From Streptomyces sp. ISL-10 (lineage in GTDB: Bacteria > Actinomycetota > Actinomycetes > Streptomycetales > Streptomycetaceae), in assembly GCF_018614575.1 (NCBI RefSeq), contig NZ_JAGGOJ010000021.1, forward strand, positions 167,667 through 231,666: a DNA stretch of 64,000 nucleotides, in the 5' to 3' direction. Shown here in pieces: positions 41,952-50,733 of the stretch. The notes below the pieces were generated by a model. That model had not been told where the DNA came from. It saw only the letters and a program-made list of their open reading frames with translations, and did no database searches. Position numbers and translations under genes: made by a program. Numbering within the stretch: position 1 is the first letter of the stretch; each line of letters begins with the position of its first letter.

Positions 41952-43550
41952 TCACTTGGAGACGTTGACGGCGGCCGGGGCGTCCTCGCCGAGCAGCTTG
42001 CCGTCGAAGGTCTCGAACTGCTTCTTGAAGTCCGCGATGGAGTCCGCGACCTTCGTCAGGGTGTCGTCCGACAGCTTTCCGCCCTCGCGGATCGAGGTCA
42101 TCAGGCCGCCCTCCTCGCGGTGGAGGTAGTCCAGCAGCTCGCGCTCGAAGCGGCGGATGTCCTGCACCGGGACGTCGTCCATCTTGCCGGTGGTGCCGGC
42201 CCAGACGGAGACGACCTGGTCCTCGGTCGACATCGGCTCGTACTGCGGCTGCTTCAGCAGCTCGACCATGCGCTTACCGCGCTCCAGCGAGGCCTTCGAG
42301 GCGGCGTCCAGGTCGGAACCGAAGGCGGCGAACGCCTCCAGCTCACGGAACTGGGCGAGGTCCACACGGAGGCGGCCGGAGACCTGCTTCATGGCCTTGT
42401 GCTGGGCGGAGCCACCGACACGGGAGACCGAGATACCGACGTTCAGGGCCGGACGCTGACCGGCGTTGAACAGATCGGACTCCAGGAAGCACTGGCCGTC
42501 GGTGATGGAGATGACGTTGGTCGGGATGAACGCCGACACGTCGTTCGCCTTGGTCTCGACGATCGGCAGACCGGTCATCGAACCGGCGCCCATCTCGTCG
42601 GAGAGCTTGGCGCAGCGCTCCAGCAGACGCGAGTGCAGGTAGAAGACGTCACCCGGGTAGGCCTCGCGGCCCGGCGGGCGGCGCAGCAGCAGGGACACGG
42701 CGCGGTAGGCGTCGGCCTGCTTCGAGAGGTCGTCGAAGATGATGAGGACGTGCTTGCCCTCGTACATCCACTGCTGACCGATGGCCGAACCGGTGTACGG
42801 GGCAAGGTACTTGAAGCCCGCCGGGTCGGACGCCGGGGCGGCGACGATCGTCGTGTACTCGAGCGCGCCGGCCTCTTCCAGGGCGCCGCGCACGGACGCG
42901 ATGGTCGAGCCCTTCTGGCCGATGGCGACGTAGATGCAGCGGACCTGCTTCTTCGGGTCGCCGGTGCGCCAGTTGTCGCGCTGGTTGATGATCGTGTCGA
43001 CGGCCAGAGCGGTCTTGCCCGTCTGACGGTCGCCGATGATCAGCTGACGCTGGCCACGGCCGATCGGGGTCATCGCGTCGACGGCCTTGTAGCCCGTCTC
43101 CATCGGCTCGTGGACCGACTTGCGCTGCATGACCGTGGGGGCCTGCAGCTCGAGGGCGCGGCGGCCCGAGGTCGCGATCTCACCGAGACCGTCGATCGGG
43201 TTGCCGAGCGGGTCGACCACACGGCCGAGGTAGCCCTCGCCGACGGCGACGGACAGGACCTCGCCGGTGCGGGTGACCGACTGGCCTTCCTCGATACCGC
43301 TGAACTCACCGAGGACGATCGCACCGATCTCGCGCTCCTCGAGGTTGAGGGCGAGACCGAGGGTGCCGTCCTCGAACTTCAGCAGCTCGTTCGCCATGGC
43401 CGAGGGAAGACCCTCGACCTTCGCGATACCGTCGCCGGCCAGGCTGACCGTGCCGACCTCCTCGCGCGAGGCCGCGTCCGGCTGGTACGACTGGACAAAG
43501 TTCTCCAGCGCGTCCCGGATCTCCTCCGGCCGGATCGTGAGCTCCGCCAT
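41952..43550 (-). CDS. atpA: F1 ATP synthase alpha subunit
   Basis: The 532-aa subunit starts at ATG 43550 (MAELTIRPEE), 6 nt after AGGGA. It has the N-terminal beta-barrel, the nucleotide-binding motif GDRQTGKTALAVD, a conserved ISVSRVGGSAQ segment with the arginine finger, and a C-terminal helical domain. Alpha binds non-catalytic nucleotide and contributes to the catalytic sites. A longer upstream frame has no start signals. The 137-bp gap to atpH contains a GC hairpin. Confidence 0.97.
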   Translation of the reverse strand: MAELTIRPEEIRDALENFVQSYQPDAASREEVGTVSLAGDGIAKVEGLPSAMANELLKFEDGTLGLALNLEEREIGAIVLGEFSGIEEGQSVTRTGEVLSVAVGEGYLGRVVDPLGNPIDGLGEIATSGRRALELQAPTVMQRKSVHEPMETGYKAVDAMTPIGRGQRQLIIGDRQTGKTALAVDTIINQRDNWRTGDPKKQVRCIYVAIGQKGSTIASVRGALEEAGALEYTTIVAAPASDPAGFKYLAPYTGSAIGQQWMYEGKHVLIIFDDLSKQADAYRAVSLLLRRPPGREAYPGDVFYLHSRLLERCAKLSDEMGAGSMTGLPIVETKANDVSAFIPTNVISITDGQCFLESDLFNAGQRPALNVGISVSRVGGSAQHKAMKQVSGRLRVDLAQFRELEAFAAFGSDLDAASKASLERGKRMVELLKQPQYEPMSTEDQVVSVWAGTTGKMDDVPVQDIRRFERELLDYLHREEGGLMTSIREGGKLSDDTLTKVADSIADFKKQFETFDGKLLGEDAPAAVNVSK

Positions 43551-43687
43551 CTGGGTTCCCTGCTCTCCTTGTTGGGCCCGAAGTTTCTTTGGGGGTCTGG
43601 GGGCCGACCCCCAGGAATCTTCTGCAATCTCTGCACGGCCCAACCGGGCCGCTGGTGTTGCCAATTCAGTTGATCGACTGAGCGGTG

Positions 43688-44503
43688 TCAGCCGGCGATC
43701 CGACGCTTGGCCTCGTCGAGCCGCTCCGAGATGCTGCCGTTGATGACCTCGTCACCGACCCGCACCGAGATCCCGCCGAGGACCTCGGGGTCCACTTCGA
43801 GATTCAGGTGCATCTCACGGCCGTACATCCGCGCAAGGCCGGCGCCGAGGCGCTGCTTCTGCACGTCGGTCAGCGGCACCGCGGAGGTGACCACGGCGAC
43901 CATCCGGTCCCGGCGCGCCGCGGCCAGCTTGGACAGGGACTCGAGTCCCGCCTCCAGGCTACGTCCCCGCGGGTGCGTGACGAGACGGACGACCAGGCGC
44001 TCGGTGACCGCCTCGGCCTTGCCGCCGAGCAGGCTGCTCAGCAGCTCGCCCTTGGCGGCCGCCGTGGCGGACTGGTTGGTCAGCGCGGACCGCAGCTCCG
44101 TGCTGGACGAAAGGATCCGGCCGAACCGGAACAGCTCGTCCTCGACGTTGTCGAGCGCACCGGCCTTCTGCGCCGCCGTGAGGTCTGCGGTGTTCGCCAG
44201 CTCCTCCAGCGAGTCGACCAGGTCGCGCGACTGCGACCAGCGGGACCGGACCATGCCCTTGACCAGGTCGGCGGTCTCGCCGCTCACCTGGCCGCCGAGC
44301 ACACGGCCCGCCAGCTCGGCCTTGGCCTCGCCGGCCTGCGCCGGGTCGGTCAGGACCCGACGCAGCGACACCTCACGGTCGAGCAGCGCGGTGACGGCAG
44401 CCAGCTCGCCGGCGAGCTTCGCCGCGTCGACCGACGTGTTGTCGGTCAGCGCGTCGAGGGACTCGTGCGCGGCGGCCAGCGCCTCGCGGCTGGCTCCGTT
44501 CAT
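43688..44503 (-). CDS. atpH: F1Fo ATP synthase delta subunit
   Basis: The 271-aa delta subunit is about 90 residues longer than that of E. coli, as is usual for Streptomyces. The typical OSCP-like delta domain (about 100-271, e.g. LVVRLVTHPRGRSLEAG, AVVTSAVPLTDVQKQRL, EVLGGISVRVGDEVINGS) is preceded by an extra helical region. Delta joins F1 to the b-subunit stator. Its start overlaps the atpF stop by 4 bp. Confidence 0.95.
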   Translation of the reverse strand: MNGASREALAAAHESLDALTDNTSVDAAKLAGELAAVTALLDREVSLRRVLTDPAQAGEAKAELAGRVLGGQVSGETADLVKGMVRSRWSQSRDLVDSLEELANTADLTAAQKAGALDNVEDELFRFGRILSSSTELRSALTNQSATAAAKGELLSSLLGGKAEAVTERLVVRLVTHPRGRSLEAGLESLSKLAAARRDRMVAVVTSAVPLTDVQKQRLGAGLARMYGREMHLNLEVDPEVLGGISVRVGDEVINGSISERLDEAKRRIAG

Positions 44504-45048
44504 CGTGCGACCTCGGCCTTCGCGTCGAGCTCGTCGAGGAAGCGGTCGATGGTGCGGCTCTGCCGGGCGTGGTCCTCGAGGGACTCACCGACCAGCTTGC
44601 CGGCCAGGTCGGTGGCGAGCTTGCCCACGTCCTGACGCAGCGCCGCGGCCGCGGCCTTGCGGTCGGCCTCGATCTGGGCGTGGCCGGCCGCGATGATCTC
44701 CTCACGCTGCCGCTGGCCTTCCGCCTTCATCTCCTGGATGATCGCGGTGCCCTGCTCGGTGGCCTCCTGGCGCAGCCGTGCGGCCTCGTGGCGGGCCTCG
44801 GCGAGCTGGGCCTTGTACTGCTCCAGGACGCTTTCGGCCTCGATCTTGGCCGCGTCGGCCTTCTCCATGCCGCCTTCGATGGCCTCGCGACGCTCTTCGA
44901 GAACACGATTGATGTTCGGGAGGAGCTTCTTCGAGAGGAAGAAGAAGACGATGGCGAAGGCGATCAGGCCGACGAGCAGCTCGGGGCCCGGCGGAAGGAG
45001 CGGGTTCTGCTCCTCCGTGGCCGCCAGCTGAACGATGTTGGCGATCAC
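44500..45048 (-). CDS. atpF: Fo ATP synthase b subunit
   Basis: The 182-aa stator subunit has one N-terminal membrane helix (PELLVGLIAFAIVFFFLSKK, about 22-42) and a long charged helix (VLEERREAIEGGMEKADAAK...) that dimerises and reaches delta. Only one b-type gene is present, and b and delta remain separate, unlike the b-delta fusion of mycobacteria. It is coupled to atpH. Confidence 0.95.
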   Translation of the reverse strand: MIANIVQLAATEEQNPLLPPGPELLVGLIAFAIVFFFLSKKLLPNINRVLEERREAIEGGMEKADAAKIEAESVLEQYKAQLAEARHEAARLRQEATEQGTAIIQEMKAEGQRQREEIIAAGHAQIEADRKAAAAALRQDVGKLATDLAGKLVGESLEDHARQSRTIDRFLDELDAKAEVAR

Positions 45049-45089
45049 ATCAGTGCCTTTCGTCGAAAAGTGTCGTCAGTGAGAAGTGA

Positions 45090-45326
45090 TTACTCACCGA
45101 ACACGAACGGCATAACGATGCCGATCAGGGCGAGCGCCTCACAGAAGGCGAAGCCCAGGATCTGGTTGGCACGGATCAGACCGGCAGCCTCGGGCTGACG
45201 GGCGAGGGCCTGGGTGCCGTTGCCGAAGACGATGCCGACGCCGATGCCGGGGCCGATCGCGGCGAGGCCGTAACCGATGGAGCCGATGGAACCGGTGACC
45301 TGGGCGAGGGTCTCAGTGGCAGCCAT
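45090..45326 (-). CDS. atpE: Fo ATP synthase c subunit
   Basis: The 78-aa proton-carrying ring subunit has two membrane helices (SIGYGLAAIGPGIGVGIVFG and ILGFAFCEALALIGIVMPFV) joined by the polar loop ARQPEA. Glu63 (in FCEALAL) is the ion-binding carboxylate. It lies between atpB and atpF. Confidence 0.97.
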   Translation of the reverse strand: MAATETLAQVTGSIGSIGYGLAAIGPGIGVGIVFGNGTQALARQPEAAGLIRANQILGFAFCEALALIGIVMPFVFGE

Positions 45327-45399
45327 GCTGATTCTTCCTTTTCATCTACGGACCGGTGGGGGTTTGACCACCGGACGTTTTCGGGTTCCGGGCTGAGGC

Positions 45400-46218
45400 T
45401 CAGTGGTGCTCGGCGAGAGCACCCTGAATGTAGGTGCAGGCCAGGAGAACGAAGACGTACGCCTGGACGGCCTGCACGAAGAGTTCGAAGACGATCATGG
45501 CCATGGTCATCACGAACGAGACACCGGCGGCCGGGATCATGTAGCTGTTCAGCAGGTACCAGGAGGCGACGGTGAACATCACCAGCATCAGGTGACCGGC
45601 GAACATGTTGGCGAAGAGTCGCACCGCGTGTGTGAACGGGCGGACGAGCAGGTTCGAGAAGAACTCGATGAACGAGACGAGCCACTTGATCGGGCCGAGC
45701 GAATTGTCGTAACCCGTGATGTTCTTCCAGCCGCCGACGAAACCGTGGCGCTTGAAGGTCAGAGACACCCAGGTCACGTACACCATCAAGGCGAGCACGG
45801 CCGGGTAGGCGATGATCGACGACACCGGGAACTGTGCCAGCGGGATCACGGACCAGATGTTCATGATCCAGACGAAGAAGAAGATCGAGACCATCAGCGG
45901 GACGTACTTCTCGCCCTCACGCTTGCCCAGCGTCTCGTAGACGATGCCGCGGCGTACGAAGTCGTAACCCGCCTCACCGATCATCTGCAGCTTGCCCGGG
46001 ACGACCTTCGCCTTCCCGAAAGCCATCGTGAAGAAGGTGACGACGACCAACGTGGTGATCAGCGCGAGCAGCATCACCTTGTTGAACTCGAAGCCACCGA
46101 CGGTGAAGATCGGCTGGAAGAGGAAGGAGTGCAGGCCCGGCGCCGGAAAGCCACAGCCGTTGTCGGCCAGAATGCGGCAGCTCCAGTCAAAGGCGAGCGT
46201 GGTCTGTTCAGCACTCAC
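45400..46218 (-). CDS. atpB: Fo ATP synthase a subunit
   Basis: The 272-aa stator channel subunit starts at GTG 46218 (VSAEQTTLAFDW), 6 nt after AAGGAG; a longer in-frame ATG at 46254 lacks a ribosome site. It has several membrane helices, and the essential Arg lies in FTHAVRLFANMFAGH facing the c-ring. The C-terminal helix is ELFVQAVQAYVFVLLACTYI. Confidence 0.96.
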   Translation of the reverse strand: MSAEQTTLAFDWSCRILADNGCGFPAPGLHSFLFQPIFTVGGFEFNKVMLLALITTLVVVTFFTMAFGKAKVVPGKLQMIGEAGYDFVRRGIVYETLGKREGEKYVPLMVSIFFFVWIMNIWSVIPLAQFPVSSIIAYPAVLALMVYVTWVSLTFKRHGFVGGWKNITGYDNSLGPIKWLVSFIEFFSNLLVRPFTHAVRLFANMFAGHLMLVMFTVASWYLLNSYMIPAAGVSFVMTMAMIVFELFVQAVQAYVFVLLACTYIQGALAEHH

Positions 46219-46445
46219 CGCGGGCTCCTTCGGCGTGACGCATGGGTTCGGCAACCTCGTTGTGTCGGAGCGGCGCGCAGCCGCGAGTCGGCACCGGACT
46301 GGTGTTTCGGATGTGGGGGCGGCTCTCAGGCATCAAAGCCTCGCGTTCGAGCAGGCGTCAGCTTCGGATGCCCGCGCCCGCAGTGCCGCAGTTGGCATCG
46401 GACGATAGCAGGGTCGTGAACGGGCATTTATCCCGGCCCTACCTG

Positions 46446-46883
46446 TCACGTCGAGGACCCCGCCTTCTCGCCCTGACGGGAATCAGACGATTCGGGCTCG
46501 ACGTAGAGGATCTTGGCCTTCATGTGGGCGCGGGCTTGAGCCGCCACCCAGACGACCGTGGCCGCGACCAGCGTCACAGCGAAGGCCTTGGGGTGGAACA
46601 GCGTCGTGTCCTTGAAGACGGCGACGAAGATGAACAGCACGAGCAACTGCGTCGTGTAGAGCATCAGGCCCATCGCCTGGAAAAGCTGCGGGAACTGCTT
46701 TGCGGTCCGCTGCAGGACGAGAACGCCGATCCCCATGAAGAGGATGACCACCAGCGCGGCGACGGCCGCGCCCAGCGCGCCCTTTCCACCGGCGACCACC
46801 CCACTGATGACAGCGGCGATCACGCCGGCGGCAGCGGTGGGCAGGACGGTGGGAAGGAGTGAGCGTGCGTCGTTGGACGGCAT
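46446..46883 (-). CDS. atpI: ATP synthase-associated membrane protein AtpI
   Basis: The 145-aa protein has four hydrophobic segments (TVLPTAAAGVIAAVISGVVA, GAAVAALVVILFMGIGVLVL, MGLMLYTTQLLVLFIFVAVF and AFAVTLVAATVVWVAAQA) and a charged tail. It lies at the head of the atp operon, where AtpI/Rv1303-type proteins sit and may help c-ring assembly or magnesium supply. The start is ATG 46883, 8 nt after GGAG. Confidence 0.85.
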   Translation of the reverse strand: MPSNDARSLLPTVLPTAAAGVIAAVISGVVAGGKGALGAAVAALVVILFMGIGVLVLQRTAKQFPQLFQAMGLMLYTTQLLVLFIFVAVFKDTTLFHPKAFAVTLVAATVVWVAAQARAHMKAKILYVEPESSDSRQGEKAGSST

Positions 46884-47175
46884 GGCGGCATCTCCGCTTG
46901 CTGGTGGGGGCAAAGTGGTGTCGTCATGGACGAGCGTAGGCCCGGTCCCGAGATAGGCCTCGGGGGCCAACGGACCGTCGCACTACGGTCCTTCGGCGCT
47001 GTCTCCGGTTCTCGTGAACGGTATCACAAACTATTTGATGAGGTCTTTACCCAGGGGTGTGCCAACTCTCACACATGAGAGTGACCGCGCCCGTGTGTGC
47101 ACGACAAACCATGGCATTGAGTGCTATTGGGGCACGCCCATGAGACAGCCGGCCGGCTTTCACCGTAACGAGGGG
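46884..47175. promoter_or_regulatory. atp operon promoter region
   Basis: About 290 bp upstream of atpI without a gene. It is notably A+T-rich around 47020-47050, where the minus strand reads AAATAGTTTGTGATACCG; GATACC may be a -10. An inverted repeat ACTCTCA-CACA-TGAGAGT lies at 47065-47082, a candidate operator. The exact start site cannot be fixed from sequence. Confidence 0.5.
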
Positions 47176-47202
47176 GCATGTCCCGCCCCGGGCGGGACAT
47201 GC
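47176..47202. terminator. wecA terminator
   Basis: GCATGTCCCGCCC and GGGCGGGACATGC flank a single C: a perfect 13-bp inverted repeat, 36 bp beyond the minus-strand stop at 47239. It would insulate the atp promoter from wecA read-through. Confidence 0.75.
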
Positions 47203-47238
47203 GGGGAGGACGGCGCACGACGCGGCGGGCCGGTCCGA

Positions 47239-48576
47239 TCAGCGGGCGGAGCCCGCGTTGTCGCGTTCGCGGAAGCGGGAGCGGCCTCCGATGGCGGTCG
47301 CCCCGTTGGCGCCGCTCACGCCCACGCCCACCGGGACCCTCGCCTCGTCCTCGTACGACGGGGACGAGGCGCCGGGCGACGTCGCGAAGGCGGGCGTCCT
47401 CGCCGGCTTGCGGCGGCGGTAGCGCGGCGGGACGAAGGCCTCCGCCCACCGCGGCGCCCTCGGTGTGAAGCGGGGCAGCAGCAGCAGCACCAGGCCCACC
47501 GCGCTCAGCGCCACGATCACCAGCACGATCCACATCGACGCCGAATGCACCGAATAGGCCACTGTGCCGAAGGCGATCAGGGCCGACCAGAAATACATGA
47601 TCAGCACCGCGCGGCTGTGGGAGTGGCCGATTTCCAGCAGGCGGTGGTGGAGGTGCCCGCGGTCCGCCGCGAACGGCGACTGGCCTCGCCAGGTACGGCG
47701 CACGATCGCCAGCAGCAGGTCCGCCACCGGCAGCGCGGTGATCGTCAGCGGCAGCAGCAGCGGGATGAAGACCGGGAGCATCGCGTGCGTCGCCGCGCGT
47801 TCGCCGCCCACGAAGATGCCCAGCCGGTCGGGGTCGACCTGGCCCGTGATGGAAATCGCGCCGGCCGCGAGCACCAGACCGATGAGCATCGAGCCCGAGT
47901 CGCCCATGAAGATCCGCGCAGGATGCATGTTGTGCGGCAGGAAGCCGAGGCACATGCCCATCAGGATCGCGGCGAACAGGGTCGCGGGGGCGGCGGACTC
48001 GATCCCGTACCCGTACCAGAGGCGGTAGGCGTACATGAAGAACGCGCCGGAGGTGATGCACACCATGCCGGCCGCGAGTCCGTCCAGGCCGTCCACGAAG
48101 TTGACCGCATTGATCGTGAGGACCACCAGCGCGACCGTCAGCAGATTGCCCTGCCAGGCGGTGAGCGAAACGGTGCCGACTCCGGGCACCGGGATCCACA
48201 GGATGGTCAGACCCTGCACGACCATCACTCCGGCGGCGATCATCTGTCCGCCGAGCTTGATCAGGGCATCGATCTCGAACTTGTCGTCGAGGACACCGAT
48301 CAGCCAGATCAGGGCGGCACCCGAGAGCAGGGCCCGCGGCTCGTTCGACAGTTCGAAGACGTCGTTCAGGTTCGCCAGGTGGTCCGCGAAGAGCAGCCCC
48401 GCGCACAGGCCGCCGAACATGGCGATACCGCCGAGCCGCGGTGTCGGTTCCCGGTGCACGTCACGCGCACGGATCTCCGGCATCGCGCCGGCGGCGATGG
48501 CGAACTTCCGCACCGGTCCGGTCAGCAGATAAGTCACTGCGACCGTGACACAGAGCGTCAGCAGGTACTCGCGCAC
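47239..48576 (-). CDS. wecA: WecA-like undecaprenyl-phosphate sugar-1-phosphate transferase
   Basis: This 445-aa polytopic membrane enzyme of the MraY/WecA family transfers a sugar-1-phosphate from a UDP-sugar to polyprenyl phosphate, the first step of a cell-wall glycopolymer linker. Motifs are the metal site GVLDDKFEID, NAVNFVDGLDGLAAG, PARIFMGDSGS and the cytoplasmic HLHHRLL loop. About 11 membrane helices precede a 65-residue basic tail. The GTG start at 48576 fits the family. The frame stays open far upstream, into the glyA region, but that is antisense-like G+C bias. Position between glyA/tsaC and atpI mirrors mycobacterial wecA (Rv1302). Confidence 0.9.
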   Translation of the reverse strand: MREYLLTLCVTVAVTYLLTGPVRKFAIAAGAMPEIRARDVHREPTPRLGGIAMFGGLCAGLLFADHLANLNDVFELSNEPRALLSGAALIWLIGVLDDKFEIDALIKLGGQMIAAGVMVVQGLTILWIPVPGVGTVSLTAWQGNLLTVALVVLTINAVNFVDGLDGLAAGMVCITSGAFFMYAYRLWYGYGIESAAPATLFAAILMGMCLGFLPHNMHPARIFMGDSGSMLIGLVLAAGAISITGQVDPDRLGIFVGGERAATHAMLPVFIPLLLPLTITALPVADLLLAIVRRTWRGQSPFAADRGHLHHRLLEIGHSHSRAVLIMYFWSALIAFGTVAYSVHSASMWIVLVIVALSAVGLVLLLLPRFTPRAPRWAEAFVPPRYRRRKPARTPAFATSPGASSPSYEDEARVPVGVGVSGANGATAIGGRSRFRERDNAGSAR

Positions 48577-48677
48577 TGATTCCCCATGTGTTGGACGACG
48601 CGCCGCTCCACACCCTAAGACATAGGACGACCGGGCACGCCCGACAGTTGCACTCCCCTCCCCGGCCCTCCACGCCG

Positions 48678-49937
48678 TCAGCGCGGGTACGGCGGGAAGC
48701 GGCCGGCCAGCTCCCGTACCCGGTCGAGCACCCGCCCGTCCTGCTGAACAGCCGCCGCGAACAGCGCCGCTATCCGCGTCATCTCCGGGCGGCCCATGCC
48801 CTGGGTGGTGACCGCGGCGGTCCCCAGCCGGATGCCCCGGCCGTCCCCGTACGGCAGGGCGCATGTGTCGAGGACCATTCCGGCGGCGGCGAGCCGGCCG
48901 CGGGCGGTCCGGCCGTCGACACCGAGGCCGGCCGGGTCCGCGCCGACGATGTGCGTGTCCGTTCCGCCCGTCAGCACCGCGAAGCCCTCGTCGGCGAGGC
49001 CCTCGGCGAGCGCCCGTGCGTTGGCGACCACCTGATGGGCGTACGCCGTGAAGGCCGGGGTGGCCGCCTCGCCGAAGGCGACGGCCTTGGCCGCGATCGT
49101 GTGCATCTGCGCGCCGCCCTGCGTGAAGGGGAACACCGCCCGGTCGATGCGGTCCGCCAACTCGGCCCCGCACAGGATCATCCCGCCGCGCGGACCGCGC
49201 AGGACCTTGTGCGTGGTGGCGCAAACAACATCGGCGTACGGGACGGGGCTGGGCGCCGCGCCACCCGCGACCAGACCGATGGGGTGCGCCGCGTCGGCGA
49301 TCAGATACGCGCCCACCTCGTCGGCGATCTCCCGGAAGGCCGCGTAGTCCGGATGGCGGGGGTAGGAGATCGAGCCGCAGACGATCGCCTTCGGCCGGTG
49401 CTGAAGGGCGAGGTGGCGTACCTGGTGGTAGTCGATCAGGCCGGTCTCGGCATCCACGCCGTAGGCGACGAAGTCGAACCAGCGGCCGGAGAAGTTCGCA
49501 CGCGAGCCGTGCGTGAGGTGCCCGCCGTACGGCAGCCCCATCGCGAGTACGGTGTCGCCGGGCCTCAGCAGCGCCGCGTACGCCGCGAGGACCGCCGAGG
49601 ACCCCGAGTGCGGCTGGACATTGGCGTGTTCGGCGCCGAACAGAGCCATGGCGCGCTCGACGGCGAGTCGTTCGGCGGCGTCCACGAGTTCGCAGCCGCC
49701 GTGGTGGCGGGCACCGGGATAGCCCTCGGCGTACTTGTTGGCGAGCGGCGAGCCGAGGGCCGCGAGGACGGCGGGCGAGGTGAAGTTCTCCGCCGCGATG
49801 AGCTGCAGCGTGGTGGCCTGCCGCCGGGCCTCGCTGTAGAGGATGTCTGCGGCCTGCGGGTCCTGACGGCGCAGCGCCTCGAAGGCCGGGCTGTCGTAGA
49901 CGGCCGGTACGGAACGCACTTCGGGAGTGACGGACAT
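48678..49937 (-). CDS. glyA: serine hydroxymethyltransferase
   Basis: The 419-aa PLP enzyme converts serine and tetrahydrofolate to glycine and methylene-THF. The PLP-binding lysine is Lys244 in ATTHKVLRGPRGG. Folate/PLP contacts LIAAENFTS, NKYAEGYPGARHHGG and LIADAAHPIGLVAGG are present. It is somewhat divergent from the main housekeeping SHMT, and Streptomyces have more than one copy, so this may be a secondary isozyme. The start is ATG 49937 (MSVTPEVRSV), 5 nt after GGAG. Confidence 0.92.
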   Translation of the reverse strand: MSVTPEVRSVPAVYDSPAFEALRRQDPQAADILYSEARRQATTLQLIAAENFTSPAVLAALGSPLANKYAEGYPGARHHGGCELVDAAERLAVERAMALFGAEHANVQPHSGSSAVLAAYAALLRPGDTVLAMGLPYGGHLTHGSRANFSGRWFDFVAYGVDAETGLIDYHQVRHLALQHRPKAIVCGSISYPRHPDYAAFREIADEVGAYLIADAAHPIGLVAGGAAPSPVPYADVVCATTHKVLRGPRGGMILCGAELADRIDRAVFPFTQGGAQMHTIAAKAVAFGEAATPAFTAYAHQVVANARALAEGLADEGFAVLTGGTDTHIVGADPAGLGVDGRTARGRLAAAGMVLDTCALPYGDGRGIRLGTAAVTTQGMGRPEMTRIAALFAAAVQQDGRVLDRVRELAGRFPPYPR

Positions 49938-50054
49938 GACGGCTCCGGGTCCTCGGGGGGAGCGCTGCGGCACCTCCAATGTAGGACCGGGCCGCCTCGG
50001 CCGCGCGGTGTACGCCGGAGTCCGTGAGCGGGTGCGGCCGGCGGCCGCCCCCGT

Positions 50055-50705
50055 TCAGGAACGGGCCCGGACGCCGGTCAGCGCAGTGACCACCGGATCG
50101 AGCGCCTGGTGGATCTCGTCGCCGATCGAGCGGAAGAACGTGATCGGCGCGCCGTACGGGTCGAAGACCTCGTCCGCGTCGGGGCTCGGCGCCAGCAGCC
50201 ACCCGCGTAGAGCGGCGGCCGCACGCACCAGCGCACGGGCGCGCTCGACCACGCCGTCCTCCCGCGGGTCGGGCAGCGTGGCCGGGTCGATCGCCCGCAC
50301 CAGGCGGGTGAACTCCTTGAGCGTGAAGGTCCGCAGGCCCGCCGAGTGCCCCATCGAGATCACCTGGGCGCGGTGGTCCCGCGTCGCGGTGAGGACCAGG
50401 TCCGCGCGGATGACGTGCTCGTCGAGCAGTTCGCGGCCCACGAAACCGCTCGCGTCCGCGCCGAAGTCCGCGAGGACGACCTCGGCGTTGGCCTCCATGG
50501 GGGCTCCCTCGTGGCCCCAGGTGCCGGCGCTCTCCACGATGAGGCCGCCCGTGAGGGGATCGCCGAGGCGGTCGCTCAGGGCATGGCGGGTCAGCCGCTC
50601 GGTGATGGGCGAGCGGCAGACGTTGCCGGTGCTGACGTGGAGGATGCGGAAGGTCGAGGCCGCTCTGCCGGATTCCGCTATGCCACGCCCCTCAGGGGCC
50701 GTCAC
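50055..50705 (-). CDS. low-molecular-weight protein tyrosine phosphatase-like protein lacking the catalytic Cys
   Basis: The 216-aa protein has the LMW-PTP fold: HVSTGNVCRSPITE aligns with the family P-loop V-C-x-G-N-I-C-R-S-P. The nucleophile position is Ser25 rather than Cys; the second Cys (30) and Arg31 are kept. The general-acid Asp may be in VFDPYGAP near the C-terminus. The GTG at 50705 is chosen; the frame is open further upstream. The stop-to-start distance from tsaC is 28 bp, so the two are probably co-transcribed, and glyA follows. It is either a phosphoprotein-binding pseudophosphatase or an enzyme with other chemistry. Confidence 0.85.
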   Translation of the reverse strand: MTAPEGRGIAESGRAASTFRILHVSTGNVCRSPITERLTRHALSDRLGDPLTGGLIVESAGTWGHEGAPMEANAEVVLADFGADASGFVGRELLDEHVIRADLVLTATRDHRAQVISMGHSAGLRTFTLKEFTRLVRAIDPATLPDPREDGVVERARALVRAAAALRGWLLAPSPDADEVFDPYGAPITFFRSIGDEIHQALDPVVTALTGVRARS

Positions 50706-50733
50706 TGGGCCTGTCCTCGGATGTTCGCTCGGC

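Noticed and set aside
47239..50202. 987-codon frame that would fuse wecA to upstream sequence
   Set aside because: The upstream part overlaps glyA in another frame and has no transferase similarity. The GTG at 48576 gives the normal WecA length.
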